DNA of 64,000 nucleotides from Carallia brachiata (Eukaryota; Streptophyta; Magnoliopsida; Malpighiales; Rhizophoraceae), in assembly GCA_021464245.1 (NCBI GenBank), contig JADCRB010000036.1, positions 2,547,947 through 2,611,946 on the forward strand. Reading direction: 5' to 3'. This document shows, piece after piece, positions 1 through 13,500 of this stretch (its first letter is position 1; the number at the start of each line of letters is the position of its first letter). Under the pieces are notes generated by a model that was not told the DNA's origin, did not search any database, and saw nothing but the letters and a program-made list of their open reading frames with translations. The position numbers and the translations under genes are program-made.

Positions 1-2410
1 TTTATTGACCCGTCTGATACAGACATGTACACCATAACATTTTTATATGTTCCATTCATTAACTGCCATTTTCCTCTTTGGGTTAGATCGAATCCGAGCA
101 AGCAATATTTTATTTTATTAGAGCTCTTTAAACGCTATTGTCTCGCTTAGGTCTTTGTGTCGATTGTTTATTTTGCACAATAATGCGAAGACCGTTCAAA
201 ATGATTGGGCGGTTCTTTTGATAGAATGAGTCATAATTGACCAAAATAAATAAACTAATAAAATGAGTCATTCTGTCTCTAGACATGGAGTCTACAAGCT
301 TGAGTTTGTTTTTTTTTTTTTTTTATTAAGAATTTTATTAGAATATAAACTATATAACAAATAATTTATTTTTTCTATGAATTTTTTTTTGTTTAAAATT
401 AAAATTTAAAATTTTTAAAATATAAATTTGAGATTTTCTCTAATGGACGCCTTCAATATTTAGGTTTGAAATCTGTTCCTGTTCCAGTCCATATTGCTGG
501 GTTACACATATTGCTGGCGATTTAATGAGCAATATTTCATTGGCCCACTTATGCATTAGGTGGGATGCATGTGAATAATAATGTATTGCGGGTACCACTC
601 GAATAGTAAATGAGCGGTAAATTAGTGTATATTTTACATTAGTGATTTGAGTTCGAGTTTTTGTAATTGTAATTGTCCTTTCTAATAAATGGTTAGGTGT
701 TGTTACGGTGGAAAAAAATTGTAGTTTTAGATTCAGTAATCGTTGTAATCTACTAGTAGAAACACATTCACCCCCTTTGTGTTGGGGTTGGGTTTATCTT
801 TTGGAGGTGATTGAATAAGACATTATACATGGGAGTTATTCTGTTTTCAACCTGCAGATCCGACATACTCATAATGAATCTTTTTTTTTTTTTTGATAAA
901 AAACATATTGCGGGATTTTTTGGGGTCAAAAAGGAAAAAGAAAAAGGAAGATAAAACAAATATAAATGAATTTAGTGGCAGTTTAGCTTCTTTCTATGGT
1001 ATAATTTTTCCAATTAAACTGAGACTGTAGTATTATCGAAGCGGGCTTTTCCTTTCTTTTTTATTTGTTTTTTTTCCATTTAAAATGGTTCGATAGCATG
1101 TGGAACGAAAGGCAAGCAAAAGTTAAGATCGTTTTGGAGGGTGAAATTATACAGCAGTAAGTCTTATTTGTAACATCTGATGTAAAATCAGTTAAGCGCA
1201 GCTTAATAAGATGGTCTAGTAGATATTCCAGATTAAAGTGCAAAACTTGAATTTATAAGAACCGGGCAAGAAGATGTTTATAAACGGAAAAGAACTCAAC
1301 TCATTTTTTAAACAAATCCATATTGACATTGCATCACATATATTTAGACAGGACGACGGGATTTGGAGATTACATATTACAAAATTTGAGTTTGCAATAA
1401 AAATGGATTGGGAAATATATATTTAAAACAAAAAACAAAACTTATAACTTGATTTTACGTGATGCCCAACCAGGCATGGTTTGTTGTATGGCTTATGGGT
1501 GAATGTTTTCTTTTTGTAGGATACTTTCTAATTTCTTTACTTAATGAACAGCATTACCATTTACACATAACAAACCAAGATTTGGTCCACCACCAAAGCC
1601 AAACATAAACAAGAACTACGAAAGATCCGATTTTGCTTTGAAACCCATCCCTCGAATTAATGTGCATATTAGTGTTAGGCGCTCAGATGCCTTTGATTTA
1701 ATGTGGATGGAATGCGATTAATACGCTCTTATTCTTTGATATATTATGCTCTTATTTGATTGGTGTATAGAGAATAAATCATGAATCTAACCTATTTAGA
1801 TTGATATTATGAGTAACTATTATATAAACAGACGAGTTTTATATCAGAATTCTCACATAGAGTTTACTTGAGATCCGGTGAGATCAGGAAAAGCAAAATC
1901 TTCTGTAAGAGCTTATGAGCTAAGTTGCTATAATATCAGACAAATGTTTTTATATCTGTTTCTAGTTATTATTCCTATTACAGGATACATCAACGCAGCG
2001 AGAGGTGATCAGATTGCAGTACGTAATTTCATCCACATATCTGCGGTTTCCTTCATAGTTTTATTGCCAAATAATTTTGCGCACGCAATGCGTTGGAATA
2101 TTGTTTAAGAAAGGAATCAGGTTGAAAATGTAGGTTCAACCTTCTCCATTCTCACTTTAGCTTCATTTAGTATCTGGACTTGCATTCTGGTGCTGAGTGC
2201 GTTGAGCTTGGCACTTCTTTGTAAATTGAAGAAATAGAAATGAAGCTACTGTTATAGAAGAGCAAATTCTGTGGAATATTCTCTTGAAGCGGAGACTGCA
2301 GCCGTGTGAAATTAATGCATTTAAAAAAGGGATTAAAACGAACTTGTTTATAGGACGGAGAAGATTGTTCATGGTTACTGCTGCTTTGACTTTTACAGCA
2401 GCCACCAGTA
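1..2410. repeat. Dispersed repeat, copy A (cut by window edge)
   Basis: This stretch aligns by eye, in the same order and orientation, with 6406-9391. Anchors are 55-110 with 6465-6520, 1085-1170 with 8130-8190, 1680-1790 with 8645-8760, and 1900-2400 with 8890-9390. The copies differ by many substitutions and small indels, so the duplication is old. Near the 3' end both copies keep about 49 uninterrupted codons on the + strand (about 2275-2410 here), but stops break the frame before that. I do not recognise the protein and see no transposase, reverse transcriptase or LTR structure. It could be a decayed gene segment or a non-autonomous element. Confidence 0.7.
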
Positions 2411-3212
2411 TAAAAAAAATAATGAAAAATTTATAAATTTTATAATTAAATTTGATATACAACAGACTCATAAATAATCTATATGATAATTAACTTAGTT
2501 TTCCATTCAATCTCCCTCACTCAGTATAACAATCTTTTTCATATTATATACAGTTTAGAACATAAGCACGAGACCGAAAAAAAAAGGGGGAATTGAATTA
2601 AAAACAAACATTGGCGGCAACTTACAGGTCTTTGGAAGAACTATCTTTCTATTTTTGTTTTGTTCAAGTTCGTTTAATAATATTTCTTTCCATGAAAATT
2701 TTGGGTCGCAATTAACGAGTCTCAATAACATTTATGTATTTAAGGTCCCGAGAATATAACAACTAAAATCAAAATACAATTTAAAATACCTAATATCTAA
2801 TCATCATAATAGTCTCTAGATTTTACCTTTCGAGATGACAGTTTAGTTATAATTCGACGTATCTCTTCAATATTGACTCTAGCTCGAGTTCCACGAGTAG
2901 CGCCTGTGAGATTTGATCTGCACAAATGTCTGGTTTGATTGCAACTTATGCGCTCTTAATTTCAAATTCGTTAACATTATTTGGTCGGTTTGAAGAAATC
3001 CGCTCAAATCTAACATTTCGAGTAGATAATCTATTTTATAAATTAAGCTGAATAGAACAATACAAATGAAAAATACTCCTACTCCAACTCCAACTTGCAA
3101 ATTCATTAAGCACGCCCTTAATAAATCTTTTATCTTTGGTCAAAACAAAGATAATAATAATAGTAGTCTCTAGATTTTAGTGGCTTAGTAGTTAGTAGAG
3201 GAATAATATTTA

Positions 3213-3220
<8 letters not shown>

Positions 3221-3249
<29 letters not shown>

Positions 3250-3282
3250 ATTATTGGAGGAGTTCTCCAATAATATTCTATA
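3221..3282. repeat. TA microsatellite with an adjoining perfect hairpin
   Basis: A TA dinucleotide run from about 3220 to 3245 leads into a perfect inverted repeat. The 18-bp arms are 3242-3259 and 3265-3282, with a 5-base loop at 3260-3264. The arms contain no mismatch. The short stem does not resemble a microRNA precursor; replication slippage or a small foldback remnant is likelier. Confidence 0.8.
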
Positions 3283-3690
3283 GAGATTAAGTTATCAAGA
3301 ACTTCCAAAGAGTGTTATCTTGCACGTCATTGTAAAAGAAAGAGGGGGATTTAACTTACTTTTTTTTTTTTTTTTGGTTTGTTTTTTAATCTTATAATTT
3401 GGTTACCCGTCGGTTAGCCCTAGCTATGGTTAGCTAAGAAGTTGTTATGAAGTGACATTGACCATAAAGTGGGATGGTTGTTCCAAAAAATATAAAGTAG
3501 ACGGATTTGGTAAATTGGATAGACCTTGGTTGCAGAGCCCCACCGCATAAGCAAATAGTGTGACTATATATAACTAATAAAGTACTATTAATAATTAATT
3601 TAGTGTAATTATTTTATAAAATATAAAAAATTAAAATTAAAATTTTAAATAATTAATTATATTCATTAAACATTTAAATAAATTATCACT

Positions 3691-4083
3691 GTAGTTATAT
3701 TTCATTAAAAGTTAATATATAAAAATATTAATAAAAGTTTATTAAAGTAGTAAATTTAATATTAATTTTAAAAAATAACAGTTTATCTCTTTTTTAATTT
3801 TTGTAATAAATCTAACACGTAATAATTTTATATGAATAAAATTTGTCAATTTCGATAACAAATTTATAAAATTATATCTATTTCGATGAGTTATATATGT
3901 TACTATCACATCATTAAAATAGATAAATTTTTTTTAAAAATTTGATAACGTGTTAAATTTATTTATAATTTTTTTTAAAAAAATAAATTATTATTTTTTA
4001 AAATTAATATTAAATTTATTATTTTAGATAAAATTAATAATATTTTATATATTAATCTTTTTATTAAATATAAGCTATATTTT
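3691..4083. repeat. Long AT-rich foldback (MITE-like) in the ACA promoter region
   Basis: The reverse complement of about 3905-4083 matches about 3691-3890 with scattered mismatches and short gaps. The centre lies near 3880-3910. Arms of nearly 200 bp make this a long foldback, as expected for a MITE or snap-back element. I could not fix the exact ends or a target-site duplication. It ends about 455 bases upstream of the Ca2+-ATPase start codon. Confidence 0.65.
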
Positions 4084-4539
4084 CTCTCCCCATGTAATTG
4101 AATTGTGTGGCTGTACAGTAGCTCACAACCAGAAAAGAGCGCAATTACTGGACCGATACTGTAGTCAACATTGGGGACCCCACATTAAGTGGCGGTCCCA
4201 CTCTCGCTGAAACCCAAGACGCACTGTCTTTCTCTTTAAACCATTTTTTTTTTTTGGTACATCTGTTTCCCTAGAAACTAGATCAAGTCAAATCACTGTA
4301 TTATAATCTATGTATGTATATATACGCGTGCGCGTACGGAATCCCATCCCTCCTCGGGTCTCCGCACTCCGTCTCTGCTTGTCTCCGGCCGTGACTTCTC
4401 GGTGACTTCTGTTTTCTGAAGAAAGCTGAACTCTGTGGTCAGCTTTTTTTTCTTTCTTTTTTTGTTTGTGTGGTGTACGCTCTGTTTGTTTTGTTTGTTT
4501 AGCCTTTTTGGTAGAGATTGAGGAGGTGGAAAGTGGGAT
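4084..4539 (+). promoter_or_regulatory. Promoter and 5' leader region of the ACA gene
   Basis: This is the stretch between the foldback and the ATG at 4540. A TATA-like stretch lies at about 4300-4325, followed by a GC-alternating segment and a CT-rich leader (about 4340-4500), which is typical of plant 5' UTRs. The transcription start cannot be placed from sequence alone. Confidence 0.4.
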
Positions 4540-7500
4540 ATGGAGAAGCTGTTGAAGGACTTTGAAGTTGCTCCCAAGAATTCGTCGGAGGAGGCCTTGA
4601 TGAGATGGAGAAAAGCGGTGACGATCGTCAAGAATCCGCGCCGGCGCTTCCGTATGGTTGCCGATCTAGTCAAGAGATCCGAGGCCGAACGCAAAAGGCG
4701 AAGCATCCAGGTTCTCATTCTCTCACTTTCAGTCGTTCCTTTCACTTTCCTTTTTTTTTTTCCTTTTTTTTTAAAGTAACAAATCTTATTTTTTTAAAAT
4801 AAATCAGTGCCTGAATTTCTGAGATCTTGATTTGCCGGTAATGGTTATCCGGGGACATTGCGTTAATTCTGGCGTTAATTTCGGTGGCCTGCACAGATAT
4901 TTTTAGGTTTTGTTGCAGCGCCGCATATATCTAGGAGCGCAAGCCTATCACTTACATAGTTACATCTCGAATTGTTTGGACCTCTTGGATCGTTTTACAT
5001 TTTTATTTGTTCTCATTTTCCTGTTTCAGCTCCGCTAATTTAGAACTCTCTTGTTTCAAAGTTTTGAATGGGTATAAATCTCATTAACAAAAATAAATTG
5101 AGATAATTTCGTTTAAATATTCTGAAATGATCGTTATGATATTTTCGCTTTTTACGATTATGTTAATCTAATCTAATAGTAAAAAGCTGAAAGACAACAC
5201 ACCTCAATTTACACTAAATCCTTTTTTTTTTTTTTTTTTTTAGCAAACAGCAAATCAATTGAGACTAAATCCTGAAAAGCTTTTTTGCAATTTAGCTCAA
5301 ACATAGTAAATTTTATTTTCAAGTAATTTAAAATTATCCAAATCATTTATAATCATTCTTTCGGTTCCAAAATTAAGAATTTTTAACGCATTTCAATCAT
5401 TTTTTTCCATTAGTAAATCGTCTGAGGTTCAAACTAATGTGCAAAATCATAAGTTCCCTTCCCGTTGCAGGTTGGGGTAAGGGATGAGTGGCTACAATGA
5501 TACTCAATTAAAGATTTTTACTTCTTGAATTATTATATATTGCCAAAAAAAAATATTTTGAAAAGGGAAAGAATATTTTTGGCTGAAAAACAGAATGAGG
5601 GGGGTTTTTGTTTTTGATAATTAGAATAAGGGATTTTTTTTTTTATTTGGTCTTATTAGGGTTCAATGCCCAAAATATCCCGCTCGTCGCAGCCTCCGAC
5701 TTGTAGTTTTATTAATATTTTTTTTTTCCAGTAAAATGTTATTAATAGCATTTGTTCCTTTTATTTGGTTTCGGCCTTATGCGCACTTCTTCTTTCCTTG
5801 TTTTTATTCACATTGCCATTTTTAAAGAAACTTGTTTTGAGGACTTTTTTCAATTTAGATTCGTATTACTACCTGTTGAGAGATTCCGGGTTCCTATTTT
5901 ACCAATGACAGAGCAATTTCGTTAATGAATAATTTGATATAATTAGAATAAGTTTATATAATTAGAATGTTAGAGTCCTAATATATGATAGTAATTACTT
6001 GTACTTGGACACTTAGAAAATTGCCGTGATAATAAGAAATTTATGATTAATTTGACAAAGTTTTTTTTTTAGGGCTTTTTTGAGGGGCACCATATTATTT
6101 TCGCCTCTTTAATTGTGGACCACTTTGATTCCTCATTAAGAAGGAAAATAAAATGCTTGCACATGGGACACGGTTGTTTTCTGTGGTTGTAGCAGTGGTC
6201 ACACTAATAAGAGTGGGTGTTGACGGAAGCAAGATGACATACTGTTATTACTATGGGTCTTTGACTTCTGACACGTAGGAAGCTTCCTTGAACCTTCCTT
6301 AATTTCTTTTAAATAATATGCCTTTTTTGTTTCTTTTAAAAAGCCACAAAATTCTGTGTTTAACCAAGCTAGGGAAGTTCAGGTCTTCACAGATAGCAAT
6401 GGAATATTTAATTGTTGGCCCGTCGGACAGAGACTTGCAGTCCATAACATTTTATATGTCCCATTAATTGCCGTTTTCCTCTTTGGGTCAGATCGAATCC
6501 GAGCGAGCAATATTTTATAAGTAAAATTAAATATTTTGAAAATTATATTATAAAATATTATAAAATATATAATTATGGAAAGAATCATTAATTTATTTTT
6601 TTTATATGGCAGTATTAAAAAAATTAATAATTTTTTTAATAATTATATATTTTAACATATTTTATAATATAATTTTTGAAATATTTAGCATTACTTATAT
6701 TTTGTTAGAGCTCTTTAATCGAATTATTGTTGTGCAGCTTAGGTCTCTGTGTCGGGGATTAAGGGGTTTAATTGTTTATTTTGCACAATAATGCCAAGAC
6801 TGTTCAAAATGGTTGGGCAGTTATTTTAATAAAATGAGTCATACAGTCTCTAGGCACGGAGTCTACGAGCCGAGTTTTGTTTTTTTTTTTATTAGAAATT
6901 TTATTATATCATAAACTACATAATAAATAATTTTCTTTTTTTCATAAATTTCAATTATTCCTTAGAATTACAATCTGAGACTTTTTTTTGTGTCAAAAAA
7001 AAAATTAAAACTTTTAAAATAGAAATTTACCACTGATGTTCTCCAGCGGACACCTTTAATATTTGGGTTTGAATTTTGTTCAAGTCCATATTGTTGGGGT
7101 ATGCATACTGCTGGCGATTTAATGAGCGATATTTAATTGGCTGGCTTATTTGTTAGGTGGGATGCATGTGAATAATAATGTATTGCGGGGGGAATTTTTT
7201 AGTCCAAAAACGAAAAAAGAAAATGAAAGAAAAACGAAAATAAAAGAATTTAGTGGCATCGGTTTTATCTATGGGTTTAATTTTTTCCAATTAAGGGTTT
7301 GTTTAATTTATTTGTTGATTATTATTATTATTAATAGCTAATTGTTGTTATTGATTGCTAAAATGAAATTATGGTGTTTGGTCAGATTGATATTTGTTTG
7401 TTTGCTGTTCAAATTATAAAATGAATATTTTGTACATTATATATATATTTTTCACTTGCACCATTCTTGTAAAGCAAAAAATCCATTCATTTTGACAGTT

Positions 7501-10500
7501 TTTACTGCATAATATATACTATGGTTCCCAAAAGAATAATTTGCAACGATTTCGAATAAAAAAAATCAATAATTTTTTAGACAAAAAGACAATAATTTTA
7601 TAAAGAACTTTAAAAAATATGTTTAATGAAATTTCACATAGAAATTAATGTATTTTCTTATTAATGGACAAAAAGACAATAATTTTATAAAGAACTTTAA
7701 AAAATATGTTTAATGAAATTTCACATAAAAATTAATGTATTTTCTTATTTCTATTAATAACTACTAAAATTATTTTCTATACATAAAATAAAATACCTTA
7801 ATTGATTAAAGAATTTAAAATATATATAAATTTAGTCTTACAAATTAAAAGTGAAAAAAAAAGGTATTTTGATCTAAAAAATTTGTATCAGCAACTTAAA
7901 GTTTTAAAAATTAGGTTTAACATACTTTTTGAAACAGCAGCTAATGGACACCTGATCTGTAATTAGCAACCTTTCCAAATATTTTACTAAACACCAATAC
8001 CCTTACTGTTTTAAATTGAAAAGCAAACGCACCCCCCAAAAAGTATGGCCAAACACCCTCTAAAGTGAGAGTATAGTATTGTCTCACCGGGCTTTTCTTT
8101 TCTTTTCATTTTTGTTTGTTTCTTTTTATATGGAACGAAAGGCAAGCAAAAGTTAAGATCTTTTTGGAGGGTGAAATTATACAGTAAAAAGCATTATTTG
8201 TAACATCTGATGAAAACCCAGTGCCAAATTCGAATTTGTAAGAAACCGGCAAGAAGATGTTTATAAGTTGACAGGAACTCAACTCATTAAAAAGAATCCA
8301 TATTGATATTGAATCATACATATTTAGACAGGACGATGGGATTAGGAGATAACGTATTACAAAATTTGAATTTGCAATAAAAATGGATTGGGAAATATAT
8401 ATTCAAAACAAGAAACAGCACTTACAACTTTATTTTACGTTACGCCCAACCAGGCATGGTTGTATGGCTCATGGGTGAATGTTTTCTTTTTGTGGGATAC
8501 TTTCTAATTTCTTTACTGAATTAGCAGCTTTACCATTTACACATAAAAAACCAAGATTTCGTCCACCACCAAAGACAAACATAAAGAACTAAGAAAGATC
8601 CGATTTTACTTTGAAACCTGTCCCTCTAATTAATGTGCATATTAATATTGGGCACATAGATGCCTCTGATTTAATGTGGATGGAACGCAATTAATATGCT
8701 CTTATTCTTTGATATGTTATGCTCTTATTTGATTGGTATATAGAGAATAAATCAGGAAGCTTACCCATCTAGATTGATATTATGAATAGCTATTATATAA
8801 ACAGGCGAGTTTTATGTCAGAATTTTCACATAGAATTCCTTGAGATTCAGTTAGATCAGGAAAAGCAAAAGCTTCTGTAATCATGTAGCTTATAAGCTAA
8901 GCTGCTATAATATCAGACAAATGTTTCTATATCTGTTTCTAGTTATGATTCCTATTGCATTATACGTCAATGCAACGAGAGCTAATCAGATGGTAGTACG
9001 TAATTTCATCTACATATCTGCGGTTTCCTTCATAGTTTTATTGCTAAAGAATTTTGCGTAAGCAAATACGTTGGAATATTGTTCAAGAAAGGAATTTCCT
9101 TGAAAATGTAGGTTCAACCTTCTCCAGTCTCACTTTAGCTTCATTTAGTATCTGGACTTGTCTTCTTGTGCTGAGTGCATTGAGCTGTGGCACTTCGTTG
9201 TAAATTGAAGCAGTAGAAATGAATCTACTGTTATAGAAGAGCCAACTCTGTGGAATATTATCTTGAAGCGGAGACTGCAGCCTTGTGAAATTAATGCAGT
9301 TAAAAAAGGGATTAAAAAGAACTTGTTTGTAGGACGGAGAAGATTGTTCATGGTTGCAGCCACTGTGACTTTTACAGCGGCCATCAGTGCTGCCTGCCCC
9401 TACTGCTTAATAAATGAATGCGCGAATTTTTTTTAATAGTACTTTGAAATTTTATTAAAAAGATACCTAACAAGCATTTACTCGTAAAAAAAGTGCCCTG
9501 ACAAAAAGAGTGTTAATTTGATAATAATTGTCCCTTCTGTCATACAAACGATAACCCTTTTGTAAAAGAAATGAATGCTTATCACCAATTTGGTATTACA
9601 TCTGGTCGAATGCCCGTTACTTTTAAGACTTGCCAATGGAAGTAACAAGGCAGGCTTTCAGAGCATGATTTCCGACCTTGTAGGTTTTTATATTGGGCGT
9701 TATATATTCAGGCATACTCTTTGATCGTTCGGATATTTGGAGGCATTTTGATAAAAGCCTTGTAAAAACTTGTGCATATGCACTGGCTAGTTGAAGAGAG
9801 TCGACTTCAATTAAGATATTTACTTTCTTTACTCTGATTGCACAGAAGGCTTTGAACTTTGTCAAATCTTACAAAGGGATGCAACATTTTGAACTTTTGG
9901 TGTCCATTTTACTGGCTTGCTGAAAACCAATTTTCTTGCTTATTAGAAGGAAAGAAGGAAAGGTCACATTTAGTTTTGAAAAGAGATTGATTTCATAAAA
10001 AGAAATAAGGTAACGGCTTCCTTTCCTTCAAAAGCTTAACACAATTGGTAGATTAAATATATACAGCTGTTGAATTAATTCATTATACGCAGTGCACTTA
10101 TTGATTTCCTTAAAAAGCAATGCCTTCCTTATGTTAATATTCTACTTTTTAAGGAGCTAAAGCCAAAAGGCAAAACGGTTAAGCATACATTTAGTTTTCC
10201 ATTTAATTTGATAGCCAATGAGAGATGGTAAGTCCCAGCTTGGATGTTATCTATTGCAAAACTAAGGACGTTGCTCAGACTACTTTGAGTGCTACTACGG
10301 GTGGTTATAAGATTGCAGTTCATTTATAATATATTTTTTTTCTTCTGTGCTATTGCAGTATTAAGCATTTTTTAATGGTTAGTGACTTCTATTTGCCTCT
10401 TTCTCCCACTACCAGGAAAAGATACGAGTTGCTCTTTACGTCAAAAAGGCAGCTTTGAAGTTTGTTGACGGTGCGCAATATGCTTATGGAGTGGATACAA

Positions 10501-13500
10501 ACTCTGTATCCTTGCATCTCTCCAACGATTGTTTTATCATCCTAGCTCACTTGGATTTTGTATTGTGCAGCTGGCTCTGCAGCTGGCTTAGGAGCTGAAC
10601 ACAAGGTTTCAGATGAGGTTCAAAAGGAAGGATTTGGAATTAATCCAGATGACCTTGCCTCCATTGTCCACAAGCATGATCTCATGGATCTTAAAATCAA
10701 TGGTGGAGTTGAGGTGATTGTGAGGAAGTTATCCGTCTCAGTTAATGAAGGTGTCCAAGCAAGTGATGTACCTAAGAGGCAACGTGTTTATGGCTGCAAC
10801 CGTTATAGGGAGAAACCTCCTAGAACGTTTTTGATGTTTGTCTGGGAAGCATTGCAGGACTTGACTTTGATTATACTTATGATTTGTGCTGCAGTTTCTA
10901 TAGGTGTAGGAATTCCTACTGAAGGATGGCCAAAAGGCATGTATGACGGTTTGGGAATCATACTTAGCATCTTTTTGGTAGTCATGGTTACTGCTATTAG
11001 TGACTACAGGCAATCCTTACAGTTCATGGACTTAGATAAGGAGAAGAAAAAAATTTTTATTCAAGTCACGCGAGATGGGAGAAAACAAGAAATCTTGATT
11101 TATGACCTGGTTGTTGGAGACGTTGTTCAATTATCAGTTGGTGACATAGTTCCAGCCGATGGACTTTATTTATCTGGATACTGCTTAGTGATTGATGAGT
11201 CAGGTTTGTCAGGGGAAAGCGAACCTGTCTATGTGAATGAAGAGAAACCCTTCCTTCTTGCAGGAACTAAAGTGTTAGATGGTTCTGCAAAGATGCTAGT
11301 GACAGCAGTTGGCATGAGGACTGAATGGGGGAAGCTGATGGAAACTTTAAATGATGGTGGAGAGGATGAGACTCCACTGCAGGTGAAGCTGAATGGTGTT
11401 GCCACAATCATCGGTAAGATTGGCTTGGCTTTTGCTGTGCTAACGTTTTTGGTACTAACCATAAGGTTTCTGGTTCAGAAAGCAATTCGTAAAGAGTTCA
11501 CAGACTGGTCCTCTAGTGATGCATTGACACTTCTCGACTATTTTGCTATTGCTGTCACAATAATTGTGGTTGCTGTTCCCGAAGGATTACCACTGGCTGT
11601 GACTTTAAGTCTTGCCTTTGCAATGAAGAAACTGATGAACGAAAAAGCACTTGTTAGGCACCTGTCTGCTTGTGAGACCATGGGGTCTGCTAGTTGCATT
11701 TGCACTGATAAAACAGGGACTCTAACGACAAACCACATGGTAGTTGATAAGATATGGACGTGTGGAAAAACTAAAAATATTAGAAGAAACAGTGGAAGTA
11801 TTTTGGAAGCAGAAATATCAGAAGTGGTCTTGAGCTTCCTTTTACAGGTTATATTTCGAAATACTGGTTGTGAAATGAGTAAGGATGAAGATGGGAAGGA
11901 TAAAATTTTGGGAACACCGACAGACAAAGCATTGTTTGAGTTGGGCTTGCATTTGGGTGGTGATTTTGATGCATATTGCAGAGATTTTCAGATTCTAATG
12001 GTCCAGCCCTTCAATTCAGTTAGGAAGAAGATGTCTGTGGTTGTGGCTCTTCCTGAAGGAGGCCTACGAGCTTTTTGCAAAGGTGCGTCAGAAATAGTAT
12101 TAAGAATGTGTGATAAGGTTGTTGACGACAGTGGGAAACCTGTTCATCTGGATGAAGTACAGGTAAGAGATATCTCAGAAGTCATAAATAGTTTTGCCTC
12201 TGAAGCCCTGAGAACTATCTGCTTGGCTTTTAAAGACCTGGGTGACACTTATGATGTTAGTGTCATTCCTGATTCTGGCTACACATTGATAGCAGTCATT
12301 GGAATAAAAGATCCAGTGCGCCCTGGAGTTAAGGGTGCTGTTCGGACTTGTTTAGATGCTGGAATTACTGTTCGGATGGTAACTGGTGATAACATCAATA
12401 CAGCAAAAGCTATTGCTAAAGAATGCGGCATACTTACCGAGGATGGCTTGGCAATTGAAGGACCAGAGTTTCGTAGCAAGACGCCTCAGGAGATGAGAGA
12501 AATTATACCCAGAATTCAGGTTTTTGAATGGCTGCATTGCATAAAATTAATCATGTAGCTATATGTAAAGTAAGATGCATAACTTTGTTAATTGCTTGTT
12601 ATGGGAATAGGTAATGGCTCGATCATTGCCCTCGGACAAGCATGCCTTGGTGATGAATTTGAGGAATATGTTTGGCGAAGTTGTGGCAGTGACTGGTGAT
12701 GGGACTAATGATGCACCTGCTTTGCACGAGGCAGACATTGGACTTGCTATGGGCATAGCAGGAACTGAGGTTTGTATATTTGCATGTGTTTACTTTAATT
12801 GATAATTCTAACAGTCTAAGGTGTGGAGCCTTTTTTTTCTTTCTTCTATTTTCCGTTGTTTTTTTGTAAGTACTAATTTGTTGTAGCGTTAAATATTTGT
12901 TTACATCTTCTTTTACAAGTTTTCTAATCTCTTGGCACAACACTTGAATCAATAATGTCTTTGTGTCTATTAAGCAGATCCTTACTTCATCAATTTGGCA
13001 TTTTAGCACATGTATGATTGACTTTTCTATATAGAATTCTGAGATCTTACTGAATAAACAAGCATTGAAGAACTTACTTCATCATTAATCTAGCATCTTA
13101 TATATTAATATATGTATGTATGTATGTATATATTGCAAAACAATTTCTGGCATACTTATTCATTATGCTTACCTTGAACCAATATTTTCTTTATCTTTTC
13201 TTTTCTTTTTCCTTTTTTTTTTTTTTTTTTTGGTACTTGCTGCAACAACCAATATTCCCGCAGCCTTATATATTCATCTTGCAGCTGCTGTGCAAATTCA
13301 ACTTGTCCTTTGGCCATTGACCCTTAACCAATCTCACCACTTTCAAGCTTGTCTCTCTTCAATGTGTGATTGAAGTGTACTATGGATTATAGCCCCACAA
13401 TGTAGCCGGTAAAGTTATATTGGACTCTAGTGTTGATCCTGTTGTGTGAAGGAAAATGAGTTCTCCTTCCTCGATCTGATCAATAAAGCTTCCAATTAGC

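Larger units (their letters stand above)
4711..10415 (+). other. Intron 1 of ACA, 5.7 kb, repeat-bearing
   Basis: This intron runs from the donor after exon 1 (encoding the calmodulin-binding N-terminus) to the acceptor at 10415. It contains AT-rich sequence and T-runs (4750-6350), repeat copy B (6406-9391) with a MITE inside it, and about 1 kb of unremarkable sequence. I found no intact gene in it. Confidence 0.85.

Noticed and set aside
4308..4745. 145-residue minus-strand frame opposite ACA exon 1
   Set aside because: Antisense to a confidently assigned exon and leader; low complexity.
9623..9865. 80-residue minus-strand frame with a weak RNase H-like look ([11 protein letters not shown])
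   Set aside because: One short resemblance, no catalytic set and no neighbouring retroelement domains; too weak to call.
10506..10570. Alternative donor at 10506 for ACA exon 2
   Set aside because: It would shift the phase and cause a stop (TAG) shortly after the exon 3 start; the donor at 10471 gives the conserved junction.
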